From contig VGTK01000015.1 in assembly GCA_016874715.1 (NCBI GenBank), positions 1 to 51,081 of the forward strand: 51,081 nt of DNA. The letters are read 5' to 3'. A program made the translations under genes and the position numbers. Below, in pieces: positions 35,090-44,842 of the stretch. Position 1 is the stretch's first letter; each line of letters starts with the position of its first letter. The notes under the pieces were generated by a model, which worked only from the letters and a program-made list of their open reading frames with translations, did not search any database and was not told the DNA's origin. This stretch comes from Deltaproteobacteria bacterium. GTDB lineage: Bacteria; Desulfobacterota; Binatia; UBA12015.

Positions 35090-36280
35090 TCAGCCGCGCG
35101 GCAGGCCCAGCGTGCGCTGGGACATGATGTTGCGCTGCACCTCGGAGGTGCCCGCGTAGATGCTGGCGGCGCGCGACCAGAGGGCGCCGTACTGCCAGCG
35201 GCCTTCGTCGAAGGATTGCGGCGCCTGCTCGTCGAGCGCGGCGTAGGGCCCCTCGAGCCGTGTCGCCAGCTCCATGAGCCGCTGCTCGAGCTCACTCCAG
35301 AAGAGCTTCAGCATCGAGCCGCCCGGCCCGGGCTGTCCGGTGCGCATGATCTCGCCGACGTTCCGGTAGGTGCCGATGCGCAGCACCTCGGTCTCGATCG
35401 CCAGCTGGGCGAGCTCCTGGCGGACGACGGGGTCGGCGGCGAGCGGGGCGTCGAGGCTGCGGCGGCGGCTCAGCGTCAGCAGTCCCTCGAGCTCGTGCCG
35501 GATGCGCGGATACGGGATGGTCGTGCCGCGCTCGTGGCTCAACGTCGTCAACGAGATCTCCCAGCCTCGGTCGACCTCGCCGACCACCAGCTCGCGCGGC
35601 ACCCGCACGTTCTCGAAGAACACCTCGTTGAACCACGCCACGCCCGTCATCTCGACCAGCGGACGCACGGTGATGCCCGGCGTCTTCATGTCGAGCAGGA
35701 GGAACGTGAGCCCCCTGTGCTTCGGCACGTCCGGGTTGGTGCGGACGATGAGGATGCACCAGTCGGCGAAGCGCGCGTAGCTGGTCCACACCTTCTGGCC
35801 GTTGACGACGACGTGGTCGCCGTCGATCTCGCCGCGCGTGCGCAGCGCCGCGAGGTCCGAGCCGGCTCCGGGCTCCGAGAAGCCCTGGCACCAGATCTCG
35901 TCGCCGCGCAGGATCGGCTCGAGGAAGCGCTTCTTCTGCCAGTCGGTGCCGTGGTGGATGAGCGTGGGCCCGGTGAGGCCTGGCCCGACGCCGACGTCGA
36001 TCATGTCCGGCGCCCCTGCCCGCACGTACTCCTCGTTGAAGATCAGGTGCTGGAGCGGCGTGAGGTCGCGCCCGCCGTACCCCTTCGGCCAGGCGAGGCC
36101 CGCCCAGCCGCCGTCGTGCAGGGTGCGCTGCCACTGGCGCGCGAACGCCACCTTCTCCGCGGCACCCCGCGGCCTCGGACAGCGCGGCGTGTCCCAGCCC
36201 TCGGGCAGGTTCGCCGCGAGCCAGCCGCGCACCGACGCGCGGAAAGCCTCCTCTTCCGGCGAGGTCGCGAAGTCGATCAT
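35090..36280 (-). CDS. Acyl-CoA dehydrogenase
   Basis: A 396-residue FAD flavoprotein introducing an alpha-beta double bond into an acyl-CoA. Seen: WCQGFSEPGAGSDLAAL (FAD/substrate block), QKVWTSYARFADW, and the C-terminal YAGTSEVQRNIMSQRTLGLPRG, where the FAD-binding end is typical of the subgroup that includes actinobacterial steroid/side-chain FadE proteins. The catalytic base position could not be fixed by eye. It is 29 bp upstream of the amidohydrolase and 37 bp downstream of the RND gene, probably one operon. Confidence 0.88.
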   Translation of the reverse strand: MIDFATSPEEEAFRASVRGWLAANLPEGWDTPRCPRPRGAAEKVAFARQWQRTLHDGGWAGLAWPKGYGGRDLTPLQHLIFNEEYVRAGAPDMIDVGVGPGLTGPTLIHHGTDWQKKRFLEPILRGDEIWCQGFSEPGAGSDLAALRTRGEIDGDHVVVNGQKVWTSYARFADWCILIVRTNPDVPKHRGLTFLLLDMKTPGITVRPLVEMTGVAWFNEVFFENVRVPRELVVGEVDRGWEISLTTLSHERGTTIPYPRIRHELEGLLTLSRRRSLDAPLAADPVVRQELAQLAIETEVLRIGTYRNVGEIMRTGQPGPGGSMLKLFWSELEQRLMELATRLEGPYAALDEQAPQSFDEGRWQYGALWSRAASIYAGTSEVQRNIMSQRTLGLPRG

Positions 36281-36317
36281 GGAGCGATCGCGCTTCCGTC
36301 CCGGGACGCCGGCGCCG

Positions 36318-38783
36318 TCAGGCGCCGGCCGCGGCCTGGTCGTCCACGATGCCTTCCTCGAGGATGCGGCGGTCGTGGTCGTCGGCGTACTGCAGAGCGA
36401 ACTTCGGACGCAGCAGCGAGACCAGCGGCGGGATGAACATGAGTGCGCCGATCAGGTGGAAGGCGAGCAGGATCACGAGCAGCGTCGCCATCTGCGCCTG
36501 GAACTTCATCGGGAAGAAGCACCAGTAGATGACGCTCGCGGTCAGCGAGAGGCCGGTGAAGAGCACCGTCTTGCCCGTCGTGTTGTAGGCGCGAATGATC
36601 GCCTGATCGAAGTCGCGATCCTTCGGATACTCCTCCACGATGCGGCTCAGCACGTAGTAGCCGTAGTCGATGCCGATGCCGATGCCGACCGCGGCCACGG
36701 GCAAGGAGTTGATGTTGAAGTCGATGTTCATGAAGTACATCATCGCTTCGGAGAGCGGCTGCGAGATCAGCGACGGGATCATCACGATCAGCGCCCCGAC
36801 CACGGACACGTAGGTCAGGTAGCTGAGGATGAAGACCACGATCAGGATCAGCGCGAGATTCACCCGGTACGACCACTCGACCTCTTCGTTGGTCGCCGCG
36901 AGCAGACCCAGGAGACCGCCCGCCAGGAGATAGCGGACGTTGTCGTCGGGCCCGGAGTTCTGCGCGATGAACTCCTTCGCCTTCTTGACCGAGTTCTCGA
37001 TCACCGCGTGATTGTAGTCCTTGTAGAAGATCGTGACCGTCGCGTTGGTCATGCTCATGTCGAAGAAGCGGTCCATCTCGCCGCGCGCGGTGTTCGACGT
37101 GAGCAGGAAGAAGAGCTGTCCGACGTGGTCGCTCGTCGTGGGCAGCATCTCCCACTTCGGGTCGGCCTCGTGGAACGTCCGGTAGATGCGCTTGAGGAAG
37201 GACGTCGCGGTGATCGAGCCGCCGATCGAGCCGGTCTCGTCGCTCTGCTGCATGAAGCGCGAGAACAGGTCGAGCTGGTTCAGCGTGTTCGCGTCCTTGA
37301 GCGCCTCGTTCTCCTTGCCCTCGGCGATGACGATGAGCTGGCTCGCGCCGACGAAGTTGTCGTTGACCTTCTTGAAGGCGACGTTCGCCGGGTGATCCGG
37401 GTAGAGCAGCGCATCGAACGGCGTCATGTCGCCGGCCTTCACCTTCTGGGCGAAGTAGAAGCCGAAGATCAGCAGGAAGCCCAGGATCGAGCACATCACG
37501 ATGCGCCGGTTGCCGGTCGAGAGGTAGACCAGGAAGCGCTCGAACTGGTCGTAGGCGCGCGCGAAGATCCCCTTCGTCGTCGGCTTCGGGTGTGGCTTCG
37601 GCGGCTTCACGAAGTCGAGGATGATCGGGTGCAGCGTGACGACGCTGATGAAGATCGAGATGATCCAGAAGCTGCACAGGAGCGCCAGCTTCTGGATGAT
37701 CGGGATGCGTGCGACGTAGAGCGTGAGGATCGCGAGACCGTCGGCGATGATCGACACCATCGCCGGCGCGTAGATCTCGGTGTAGGACTTCACGATCGCG
37801 GCGTGCTTGTCCTGCAGCTTCTCGTACTCCTCGTGGTAGCGCTCCATCGACTGCACCGAGTGCGAGTGTGCGCGCGCGGAGATGAGCAGCGGCACGACGA
37901 GGACCAGGGGATCGAGGCTCAAGCCGAATAGCCCGCCGAAGCCGAGGCCCCAGATCGCGCTCAGGCCACCCGAGAGAATGGGAATGAAGACGCCCTGCCA
38001 GCTACGAAACTCGAACCACAGGATGACGATCATCGTCCCGATGCTGGCGAACAGCACCCACATCATCGGCGTCTTCATCGACATGAAGTAGCCGTAGAGG
38101 ATGGGGAAGCCGGTGACGTAGATCTTGGTGCACTTGGTCGGATCGGGCAGCCCGGAGCAGCCGCCGTTGGCGTCGACGATCTGCTCGCGCTCGATGATCT
38201 CGTTGATCTTCTGCAGCATCCCCTGGAGGTCGAAGTACTCCTCCCAGAAGCCCGCCGCGATCATGGTCGCCTTGTCGTTCGGCGAGACGAAGAAGCCGCG
38301 GACGTTCTCGGTCGTGTAGACCTTCATCCGCATGAACTCGAGGTCTTCCTTGCTGTCGGGAAGCCGCGGGTACGTGAGCGGAACGACCTTGATACCGGTA
38401 CCGGCGGTGAGCGTCGTCTTGAGCTTCGGGTGCGTGACCGACATCACCTGCTCGCCGTTCACGCCGGGTACGTTGTGCAGCAGGTCGACGGTGATGCGGT
38501 CGACCTTCTTGAAGGTCTCCGGGTCGTCGAAGATCGTGCCCTCGGGGGTCTCGACGACGATCTGCAGCACGTTCGCCGTGCCGAACATGGGGCGGTACTT
38601 CTGGTAGAGCTGGATGTACGGGTGCCCCGGCGGATACAGATCGAAGAACACGGTCGAGATCTGCATGTGCGCCCACATGAAGTAGACGAAGAACACGGTG
38701 ACGCCGGTGATGACCGCCGAGACCGAGTACTTGTGACGCAGCAGGAAGAAGAGATAGCCTTCGATGTATCGTCGCGGGATCAT
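36318..38783 (-). CDS. RND/MMPL-superfamily exporter
   Basis: An 821-residue inner-membrane protein. One helix near the N-terminus (about 18-37), a large periplasmic domain, a cluster of about five helices (VLFASIGTMIVILWFEF onward), a second helix and periplasmic domain, and a second helix cluster give the duplicated RND layout. VGIGIGIDYGYYVLSRI has the Asp of the proton relay in this superfamily. It lacks nearby adaptor or outer-membrane partners, as usual for the MMPL/hopanoid-type branch that moves lipids. The YCF48 protein just upstream is a frequent companion. Confidence 0.82.
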   Translation of the reverse strand: MIPRRYIEGYLFFLLRHKYSVSAVITGVTVFFVYFMWAHMQISTVFFDLYPPGHPYIQLYQKYRPMFGTANVLQIVVETPEGTIFDDPETFKKVDRITVDLLHNVPGVNGEQVMSVTHPKLKTTLTAGTGIKVVPLTYPRLPDSKEDLEFMRMKVYTTENVRGFFVSPNDKATMIAAGFWEEYFDLQGMLQKINEIIEREQIVDANGGCSGLPDPTKCTKIYVTGFPILYGYFMSMKTPMMWVLFASIGTMIVILWFEFRSWQGVFIPILSGGLSAIWGLGFGGLFGLSLDPLVLVVPLLISARAHSHSVQSMERYHEEYEKLQDKHAAIVKSYTEIYAPAMVSIIADGLAILTLYVARIPIIQKLALLCSFWIISIFISVVTLHPIILDFVKPPKPHPKPTTKGIFARAYDQFERFLVYLSTGNRRIVMCSILGFLLIFGFYFAQKVKAGDMTPFDALLYPDHPANVAFKKVNDNFVGASQLIVIAEGKENEALKDANTLNQLDLFSRFMQQSDETGSIGGSITATSFLKRIYRTFHEADPKWEMLPTTSDHVGQLFFLLTSNTARGEMDRFFDMSMTNATVTIFYKDYNHAVIENSVKKAKEFIAQNSGPDDNVRYLLAGGLLGLLAATNEEVEWSYRVNLALILIVVFILSYLTYVSVVGALIVMIPSLISQPLSEAMMYFMNIDFNINSLPVAAVGIGIGIDYGYYVLSRIVEEYPKDRDFDQAIIRAYNTTGKTVLFTGLSLTASVIYWCFFPMKFQAQMATLLVILLAFHLIGALMFIPPLVSLLRPKFALQYADDHDRRILEEGIVDDQAAAGA

Positions 38784-38825
38784 CCAGGGGTTCCTCGGCC
38801 GGGCCGGTGGCGAAATCCGCCCGGC

Positions 38826-39824
38826 TCAGAGGATCGCGTCGACGCGAACCTTGTCTTTTTCCACGGTGACCGCAAGACCGCTCGCACCGACGACGAGCGC
38901 ACGGTCGCCCGCCGCGGCGGACACGCCGCGCAGCCAGAACAGGCGCATGTCCTCGGGGAGCTTGCGCTCCTGCCAGCTCTCGCCCTTGTCGGCGCTGACC
39001 AGGATCGTGCCGATGTCACCGACGATGTAGCCGTAGTCGCCGGCGAAGCGGATGTCGTAGAGGCCGGGGTTCTTCATCGCCTCCATGAACCCGAGCTGCT
39101 CGAGCGACTGCGACTCGAGCGTGCCGCGCTGCGGCTGCCAGGTCGTGCCGCCGTCCCGGGTGCGCATGACGAGCCCGTCGATGCCGACCGCCCACCCGTC
39201 CTGCGGGGTGCGGAACGCGGTCCCGAAGATCGTCTTCTCGGTCCCGGTCTCGACCTTCTGGAAGGTCTTGCCGCCGTCGGTGGTGCGCTGGATCGTCCCG
39301 AACTCGCCCGCCAGGTACCCGGTGTTCGCGTCGGGCCACGACTGCGAGGTGAGCACGACGTCGTCCGCGAGCGAGCGGTCGGCCCACGTGACGCCGCCGT
39401 CGGTCGACTCGATCACCGCCCCCCAGTCGCCGACCGCCCACACGTGCTTGGGCGACGCGAACACCACCGAGAACAGGTTGCGCTCGGTGCTCGAGGCCCG
39501 CTTCGTCCAGGTCTTGCCGCCATCGTCGGTGGTGAGCACGGCGCCCGACTTGCCGACGACGACGCCGTGCGCTGCATCGGCGAAGTCCACCCCGAAGAGG
39601 TACTCGAGGGTGGGGGTCTGCTGCGCCTCCCAGGTCTTGCCGCCGTCGCCCGTCCGGAACACCGCGCCGAACGCGCCGACGACCCAGCCCGTCTGGGCAT
39701 CGAGCAGCTTCGCGCCGTAGAGGTTCTCGACGATGCGGGCCGCGCGGCCGTCGCTCGCGACACCCACGACGCAGGTCCACGCGGCGAGCGCAAGGGCGGC
39801 ACGCAAGCAACGAATTCGTCTCAT
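38826..39824 (-). CDS. YCF48-like exported beta-propeller (BNR repeats)
   Basis: A 332-residue protein with signal peptide (MRRIRCLRAALALAAWTCVV). It carries about six Asp-box/BNR units such as RTGDGGKTWEAQ, TTDDGGKTWTKR, STDGGVTWAD, TTDGGKTFQKVE and TRDGGTTWQPQ, matching the YCF48/Hcf136 propeller fold. The ATG at 39824 is chosen because it starts the signal peptide; an upstream frame to 39959 adds 45 unlikely residues. It leads the minus-strand group ahead of the RND exporter, with which it probably works in the periplasm. Confidence 0.82.
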   Translation of the reverse strand: MRRIRCLRAALALAAWTCVVGVASDGRAARIVENLYGAKLLDAQTGWVVGAFGAVFRTGDGGKTWEAQQTPTLEYLFGVDFADAAHGVVVGKSGAVLTTDDGGKTWTKRASSTERNLFSVVFASPKHVWAVGDWGAVIESTDGGVTWADRSLADDVVLTSQSWPDANTGYLAGEFGTIQRTTDGGKTFQKVETGTEKTIFGTAFRTPQDGWAVGIDGLVMRTRDGGTTWQPQRGTLESQSLEQLGFMEAMKNPGLYDIRFAGDYGYIVGDIGTILVSADKGESWQERKLPEDMRLFWLRGVSAAAGDRALVVGASGLAVTVEKDKVRVDAIL

Positions 39825-40100
39825 TCGGGGGATCTCTCGCTTTCGTGCGTCGGGGGGCGCCGCGACGATGCTCGTGGAGGAGAGGCGCGTGATCCCGGGC
39901 TTATAGGGCCCGCCGTTCGATGGTGTCAACCCCGAGACGGCCCCGCGAGCGCGACGCAACGCGCCGCGACCGCACGGTCGGCGCCCGATGCGAATCGTGT
40001 AGCGAGCGCTACGGTCGGAGCGGCGCGGCGACGGCGGGGCCGTACTCGCGAACGGCGGACCTTGACTGGCCGATCACGTGGCGTCTAGACCATCGCGCGC

Positions 40101-41801
40101 GTGAGCTGCTTCGTCGCAGAGCATCGTCTCCGATCCGCATGGGCGCGGCACTGGCGTGACGCCGGGCTGTGGTCCGGCACCACGCTCGGCGACGCGCTTG
40201 CGCGGACGATCGCCCGCCGCGGCGATGCGACGGCATTGCTCGACGACGGCGTCGCGCTGTCGTACACGGCCCTCGCCGCGCGCGTCGACACCTTCGCCGC
40301 GGGACTCGCGCGGCGCGGTGTCGGCCCGGGCGACGCGATCGCCTACCAGCTGCCGAACTGGTGGGAGGCCGCCGTGACGCTCCTCGCCGCGGTGTCGCTC
40401 GGCGCGCACGCGGTGCCCGTCGTACCGATCCTGCGCGGACGCGAGATGTCGGTGATCTTCCGCCAGACGCGCCCGGCCGTCGTCGTACTGCCGGCACACT
40501 TCCGCGGCACCGACTTCGTGGCCCAGGCGCAAGAGGTGCTCGGCGGTATCGCGGGGCTGGATCCCCTGCTGGTGGTCGCGCGGTCGGGCGAGACGACCGC
40601 GAGTGGCAGAGCGGAGCGATTCGAGGACGTCGCCGCGACGCCCTCGCCCGCACCGGGTGCGATCGATCCGGACAGCCTCGCACTGGTCATCTACACCTCG
40701 GGCTCGACGGCCGACCCGAAGGGCGCCATGCACAGCCATCAGACGCTCGGCGCCGAGCTCGCGAGCCTGATCGACGCGCACGGCCTGGGCGACGCCGATC
40801 GCGTCCTGATGCCCTCGCCGCTCACGCACGTCTCCGGCGTGATCCACGGCATTCTCGCGCCCGCGCTGCTCGGCACCAGCGTCGTCCTGCAGGACCGCTG
40901 GGATCCCGCCCAGGCGCTCGCGGCCGTCGCGCGCCACCGCGTGACGTACATGATCGGCGCGCCGACGTTCCTGCAGGAGATGCTCGCCGAGCCGTCGCTC
41001 GACCGGCACGACCTGTCGAGCCTTCGGCTCTTCGCATGCGGCGGCGCGAGCGTAGCCCCGGAGCTGATGCGCCTCGGGCGTGCGCGCATCCCGAACCTGG
41101 TCACCAAGCGCTCGTACGGCTCGTCGGAGTTCCCGACCATCGCCACCACGGGACTCGAGGACGCCCTGGCCCGCGGGCAGGACACGGAAGGTCGCGCGCT
41201 GCGTGGCGTCCGGATTCGCGTCACCGACGAGGCGGGCACGCCGCTGCCGGCCGCCACCGAGGGCGAGATCCGGGCGCGCGGCCCCGACTGCTTCCTGGGC
41301 TACGCGGACGCGGCGCTCGACGCGGAAGCCTTCGACGCAGACGGCTTCTTCCGCACCGGCGACCTCGGTGTCGTCGACGCGGACGGCTACCTGCGCATCA
41401 CCGGACGGGTCAAGGACATCATCGTCCGCAAGGGCGAGAAGATCAGCGCGCGCGAGGTCGAGGACCTGATCCTCGAGCACCCGGCGGTCGCCGACGCGGC
41501 GCTGATCCCGCTCCCCGACCCGGCGACCGGCGAGCGCGCGTGCGCCTGCGTCCAGCTCGTGCGCGACGCGGAGCCGCTCGCGCTCGACGCGCTGGTCGCG
41601 TTCCTGCGCGCGCGCGACCTGACGCCGCAGAAGCTGCCCGAGCAGCTCGAGCTGCTGGACGAGTTCCCGCGCACGCCGAGCGGCAAGATCAACAAACGCC
41701 TGCTGCGCGAGCGCATCGAGCGGAGCGTCGCCGGACGGGCCGCCCGCCAATCGAGCGGGGCGTCGCCGGACGGGCGGCCCGCCAAAGGACCTGAGCGATG
41801 A
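40101..41801 (+). CDS. Acyl-CoA synthetase (AMP-dependent ligase)
   Basis: A 566-residue ANL-superfamily ligase activating a carboxylic acid to its CoA ester via an acyl-adenylate. Seen: the P-loop YTSGSTADPKG, SYGSSEFPT, the hinge GRVKDIIVRKGEKIS and the C-terminal catalytic Lys in TPSGKINKRLL. The start is GTG at 40101, divergent from the YCF48 gene. The last 25 residues (after ERIERS) are encoded by a duplicated 26-bp segment. Its stop overlaps the next SDR gene by ATGA. Substrate chain type is not evident. Confidence 0.88.
   Translation: MSCFVAEHRLRSAWARHWRDAGLWSGTTLGDALARTIARRGDATALLDDGVALSYTALAARVDTFAAGLARRGVGPGDAIAYQLPNWWEAAVTLLAAVSLGAHAVPVVPILRGREMSVIFRQTRPAVVVLPAHFRGTDFVAQAQEVLGGIAGLDPLLVVARSGETTASGRAERFEDVAATPSPAPGAIDPDSLALVIYTSGSTADPKGAMHSHQTLGAELASLIDAHGLGDADRVLMPSPLTHVSGVIHGILAPALLGTSVVLQDRWDPAQALAAVARHRVTYMIGAPTFLQEMLAEPSLDRHDLSSLRLFACGGASVAPELMRLGRARIPNLVTKRSYGSSEFPTIATTGLEDALARGQDTEGRALRGVRIRVTDEAGTPLPAATEGEIRARGPDCFLGYADAALDAEAFDADGFFRTGDLGVVDADGYLRITGRVKDIIVRKGEKISAREVEDLILEHPAVADAALIPLPDPATGERACACVQLVRDAEPLALDALVAFLRARDLTPQKLPEQLELLDEFPRTPSGKINKRLLRERIERSVAGRAARQSSGASPDGRPAKGPER
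41725..41785 (+). repeat. 26-bp direct repeat at the ligase 3' end
   Basis: GCGTCGCCGGACGGGC followed by SGCCCGCCAA-type sequence occurs at 41725-41750 and again at 41760-41785 with one mismatch. It lies inside the ligase C-terminal tail, 12 bp before the next start codon. Confidence 0.75.
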
Positions 41802-42601
41802 CGACCCCTCTCCTCGGCGGCAAGGTGGCGATGGTCACCGGTGGTGGCTCCGGGCTCGGCCGCGCGGGCGCGCTGGCGCTCGCCCGCGCCGGCGCGCGCG
41901 TCGCCGTGACCGACGTGAGCGCCGCCGGCGCCGCGTCCACCGCGGACGCGATCGCCGAGGCCGGCGGGAACGCGATCGCGCTGACCTGCGACGCCGGCGA
42001 CTCGAAGAGCGTGCAGGCGACGATCGCCGCGGTCGCCGAGCGCTGCGCGCGGATCGACGTACTCTACAACAACGCCGGCATCGCGCCCGTCGGCGAGGAC
42101 GGCTCCGTCGCCGACATGGCCGACGAGGCGTGGGAGCGCGTCATCCGCATCAACCTGACCAGCGTCTTCCTGTGCAGCAAGTACGCGATCCCGCACCTCG
42201 CGAAGGCTGGCGGGGGCGCGATCGTCAACACCGCGTCGTCGATGGCGCACGTGCCGCTCGGCATGATGGACGCATACGCGGCCTCGAAGGCCGGCGTTGC
42301 GGGCCTGACGCGCTCGATGGCTGCAGGCTGCGCGAAGCACGGCATCCGCGTGAACGCGATCAGCCCCGGCTACGTCGACACGCCGATGAACTCGATGATC
42401 TTCTCGGCCGACGAGCTGCGCGCCGGCTTCGCCGCGGGCCACATGACGGGGCTGCAGACCGCCGAGGAGATCGCCGACCTGGTGGTCTTCCTCGCGAGCG
42501 ACCTGTCGCGCTCGATGACGGGCGCGACGGTCAACTGCGACCGCGGCTGGACGGCGTTCAAGATGCCCGAGATCCTCGCCCGTGCGATGGCCGGCGGCTG
42601 A
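41798..42601 (+). CDS. Short-chain dehydrogenase/reductase
   Basis: A 267-residue NAD(P)-dependent SDR of the classical type. TGGGSGLG binds the cofactor, Asp in VTDVS favours NAD, NNAG is present, catalytic Ser is in NTASSMAH, and the YAASK motif gives Tyr and Lys. NAISPGYVDTPM is typical. It could oxidise a hydroxyacyl-CoA or an alcohol. It is coupled to the acyl-CoA ligase by a 4-bp overlap, so it probably acts on the same pathway. Confidence 0.88.
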   Translation: MTTPLLGGKVAMVTGGGSGLGRAGALALARAGARVAVTDVSAAGAASTADAIAEAGGNAIALTCDAGDSKSVQATIAAVAERCARIDVLYNNAGIAPVGEDGSVADMADEAWERVIRINLTSVFLCSKYAIPHLAKAGGGAIVNTASSMAHVPLGMMDAYAASKAGVAGLTRSMAAGCAKHGIRVNAISPGYVDTPMNSMIFSADELRAGFAAGHMTGLQTAEEIADLVVFLASDLSRSMTGATVNCDRGWTAFKMPEILARAMAGG

Positions 42602-42954
42602 CGTCCGCACCGGCTTCGCCGACCACGAGGGATGGAACCGGCAGAGCGTTCCATCTGACTGACCAGGAGTCGACCGGCGCACCTTCGTCGACGGCCCCGC
42701 AGCACCCCCGCGGCCACAGGGAGGACTCATCCTGCTGAATCCGATCGCCTGCTGCCAGGAAGGAAGACGCGCGCTCGCCGCCGGGACGGCGACGCGCAGA
42801 CCACCGGCCGTCAGGCGCTCGTCGGCCACGCCGGCTGCACCACGCCCCGCTCTGATCCATACCTGCGCTCGGACGCGGAACGCGCCCTCACCTGCGCACG
42901 GAAGCGGAACGCGCTCTGCTGGCCGCACAGGGTGGCTGACCGGGGCGCCGCCCG
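42602..42954. other. 353-bp gene-free stretch
   Basis: No gene recognised. A hairpin GATGGAAC/GTTCCATC (42631-42655, 9-nt loop, no T-run) lies 30 bp after the SDR stop and may end the ligase-SDR transcript. GCGGAACGCGC occurs twice (42875-42885 and 42904-42914). Otherwise unremarkable. Confidence 0.45.
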
Positions 42955-43476
42955 TCAGACCGTGGAGTCCCCCTCGCGGAGCGGCCACACCTTCGACATC
43001 AGCCAGCTCACGCCGACGCCGATCAGGCTGCCGACGACGACCTCCGCCACCTTGTGCAGGCCGCCCTCGATGCCCGTGACCTTCGACTCGTGCAAGAGTC
43101 CGGACGACACCACCAACGCTGCCGTGATCGGCGCCTGGCGCCACATCGTCTGCACGTGGATCAGGTACGACGACACCAGCACCGCGAGCGCGAGCGCAAG
43201 CGGCACCTTCCACTCGGTGGCGCCGCCGGTCACCAGCAGCACCAGTCCGACCACGCAGCCGATCGACACGTTGGTGAGGCGGCTCACGAACATGCGGTGC
43301 GCCTCCTTCACCTGCGGCTCGGACGAGGCGACCATCGAGGCGATGCCCCAGATCGGATTGGTGTCGGCGACGTGGCGCAGCAGGTACCAGAGGATCGCCG
43401 ACGCGATCAGGACGTTGAGCGCGAAGCGGACCCCGAGCAGGTCGTGCGAGGCGAGATGGATGCGCGGCTTCGTCAC
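42955..43476 (-). CDS. FUSC-like small inner-membrane protein
   Basis: A 173-residue membrane protein with about four to five helices (VRFALNVLIASAILWYLL, IGCVVGLVLLVTG, VPLALALAVLVSSYL, VVVGSLIGVGVSWLM). NPIWGIASMVASSEP and the final helix resemble the FUSC/aromatic acid exporter N-terminal membrane domain (YccS/AaeB-like). It is much shorter than full exporters, so it is a stand-alone half. The start is GTG at 43476 with a GAGGGTG site; an upstream ATG at 43614 gives Arg-rich nonsense. It follows the CYTH-like gene. Confidence 0.6.
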   Translation of the reverse strand: MTKPRIHLASHDLLGVRFALNVLIASAILWYLLRHVADTNPIWGIASMVASSEPQVKEAHRMFVSRLTNVSIGCVVGLVLLVTGGATEWKVPLALALAVLVSSYLIHVQTMWRQAPITAALVVSSGLLHESKVTGIEGGLHKVAEVVVGSLIGVGVSWLMSKVWPLREGDSTV

Positions 43477-43534
43477 GACGCACCCTCGACGGCGGCCCCG
43501 CGTTCGGCCGGGGGCGCGACGGCCTGCGGCGGCG

Positions 43535-44560
43535 TCACTCGTGGGCCTTTGGCGGGTTGCCCTTGAGCCGGTAGACCACGGCGGTCTTGGTCGCGCCGAG
43601 CGCGATCCAGTCACGGGCCTCGTCCTGCAACGCCAGGAAGAAGGCCTCGGCGCGCCTCATCGCCCGCTCGTTCAGCTTGCCGGTGCGCCGGTACTTGAGC
43701 TGGTAGCCGAATTCGCCGATCAGCGGCCGGTGGTCGCCGCGTGCACGCCACAGCGCGACGTTGCACCTCGCGGTGACGCCGTCGCCGAAGTCGAGCGTGC
43801 CGATGTCCTGCAGCACCTCCTCGACGATCGTGTTGCTGACCAGCTCGACCATCTCGTTCTGGTGCCTCTTCAGCGCTGCGAGCGGCGGGAAGATGCGCAT
43901 GAGCGCTGCGAGCGACGTCCGGTCCTCCTCGTGCCCGATGGAGGTGAGCGACATCTCGACGTTGTGCGAGTACAGAATGCGCATGCCACCGATCTCGTCC
44001 TTGAGCGGCAGCACCTCGGCCTTGAACTTGATCCGGTAGTCGCCCGGGACGTCGGGGCGGACGTCCGTCGCGGCGCACTTCTGGATGTCGGGGTGCCGGA
44101 ACTTGAAGACGATCTCGGGATCACCGACCGGGAAGCCGTCCTGGTACGGAATCCGACGGCGCAGGATGAACGCGTTGTTGTAGAAGCGGAAGTCCCTGGT
44201 GTCGAGGAACAGCACCTCGCGGATCTGCAGCGGCGCGTCCACGAACTCGCCGGTGGTGAACTTGACGCCGGTCGCCGCCGCCGGACGCCGCATCAGCTTC
44301 GCGAAGTCGAAGAAGCTCTTGCGCGACGTGAAGTGGTTCGGCCGCAGGATGAGCTTGCACTCGGTGTACTCGACCCTGTTGTACGGCATGCCGTCGGCGT
44401 ACTTGCCCGGCTTGATCTCGGGCACCTGGCCGATCCCGGCTCTCAGCTTCGGCGCGCGCTTCGCATTCGCCTTCTTCGCGTGCTTCTTGCCGGGGTCCTT
44501 GCCGGCACCCGCGTGCTTCTTCGCGGCGACGCCGCCCTTCCCGCTCTTCTTGGCCTTCAT
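43535..44560 (-). CDS. CYTH/VTC-like tunnel-fold protein with Lys-rich N-terminus
   Basis: A 341-residue protein. Residues 1-40 are a Lys/Ala-rich tail (KKSGKGG, KKHAKKANAKRAPK). The body suggests a triphosphate-tunnel fold: EYTECKLIL as a first strand, FLDTRDFRFYNNAFILRRR, PEIVFKFRHPD, RIKFKAEVLP and the final EFGYQLKYRR. Alternating charged strands of this kind bind polyphosphates or nucleotides. The N-terminal motif is E-x2-E-x-K rather than the canonical ExExK, so the assignment is moderate. It may be a polyphosphate-related enzyme; otherwise unknown. Confidence 0.5.
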   Translation of the reverse strand: MKAKKSGKGGVAAKKHAGAGKDPGKKHAKKANAKRAPKLRAGIGQVPEIKPGKYADGMPYNRVEYTECKLILRPNHFTSRKSFFDFAKLMRRPAAATGVKFTTGEFVDAPLQIREVLFLDTRDFRFYNNAFILRRRIPYQDGFPVGDPEIVFKFRHPDIQKCAATDVRPDVPGDYRIKFKAEVLPLKDEIGGMRILYSHNVEMSLTSIGHEEDRTSLAALMRIFPPLAALKRHQNEMVELVSNTIVEEVLQDIGTLDFGDGVTARCNVALWRARGDHRPLIGEFGYQLKYRRTGKLNERAMRRAEAFFLALQDEARDWIALGATKTAVVYRLKGNPPKAHE

Positions 44561-44842
44561 CGATCCGCTCGCTTCCCGGCGTCCGGCCTCGCACCGGCCC
44601 GACCGCCTCGTTGAACCTCCCGCTTTTTTCCCAGATAGACCCCGTCATTGGAAGCGCTGGCGGGACCTCGTGCCCCGTCATCCGGAACGGGAGCATCCGG
44701 GTCCTGTCGCATCCCGGCCATCCGAATTCGATCCGGCGAGGACCATCGTGGAGCGCCCTCGAGCTGCCCGAGGTCCTTGCCCGTGCGCTGCCCGGAGGTG
44801 CTAGCTAAACGTCCCGTCGAACCCACCCCCGGAGTCTCGACC

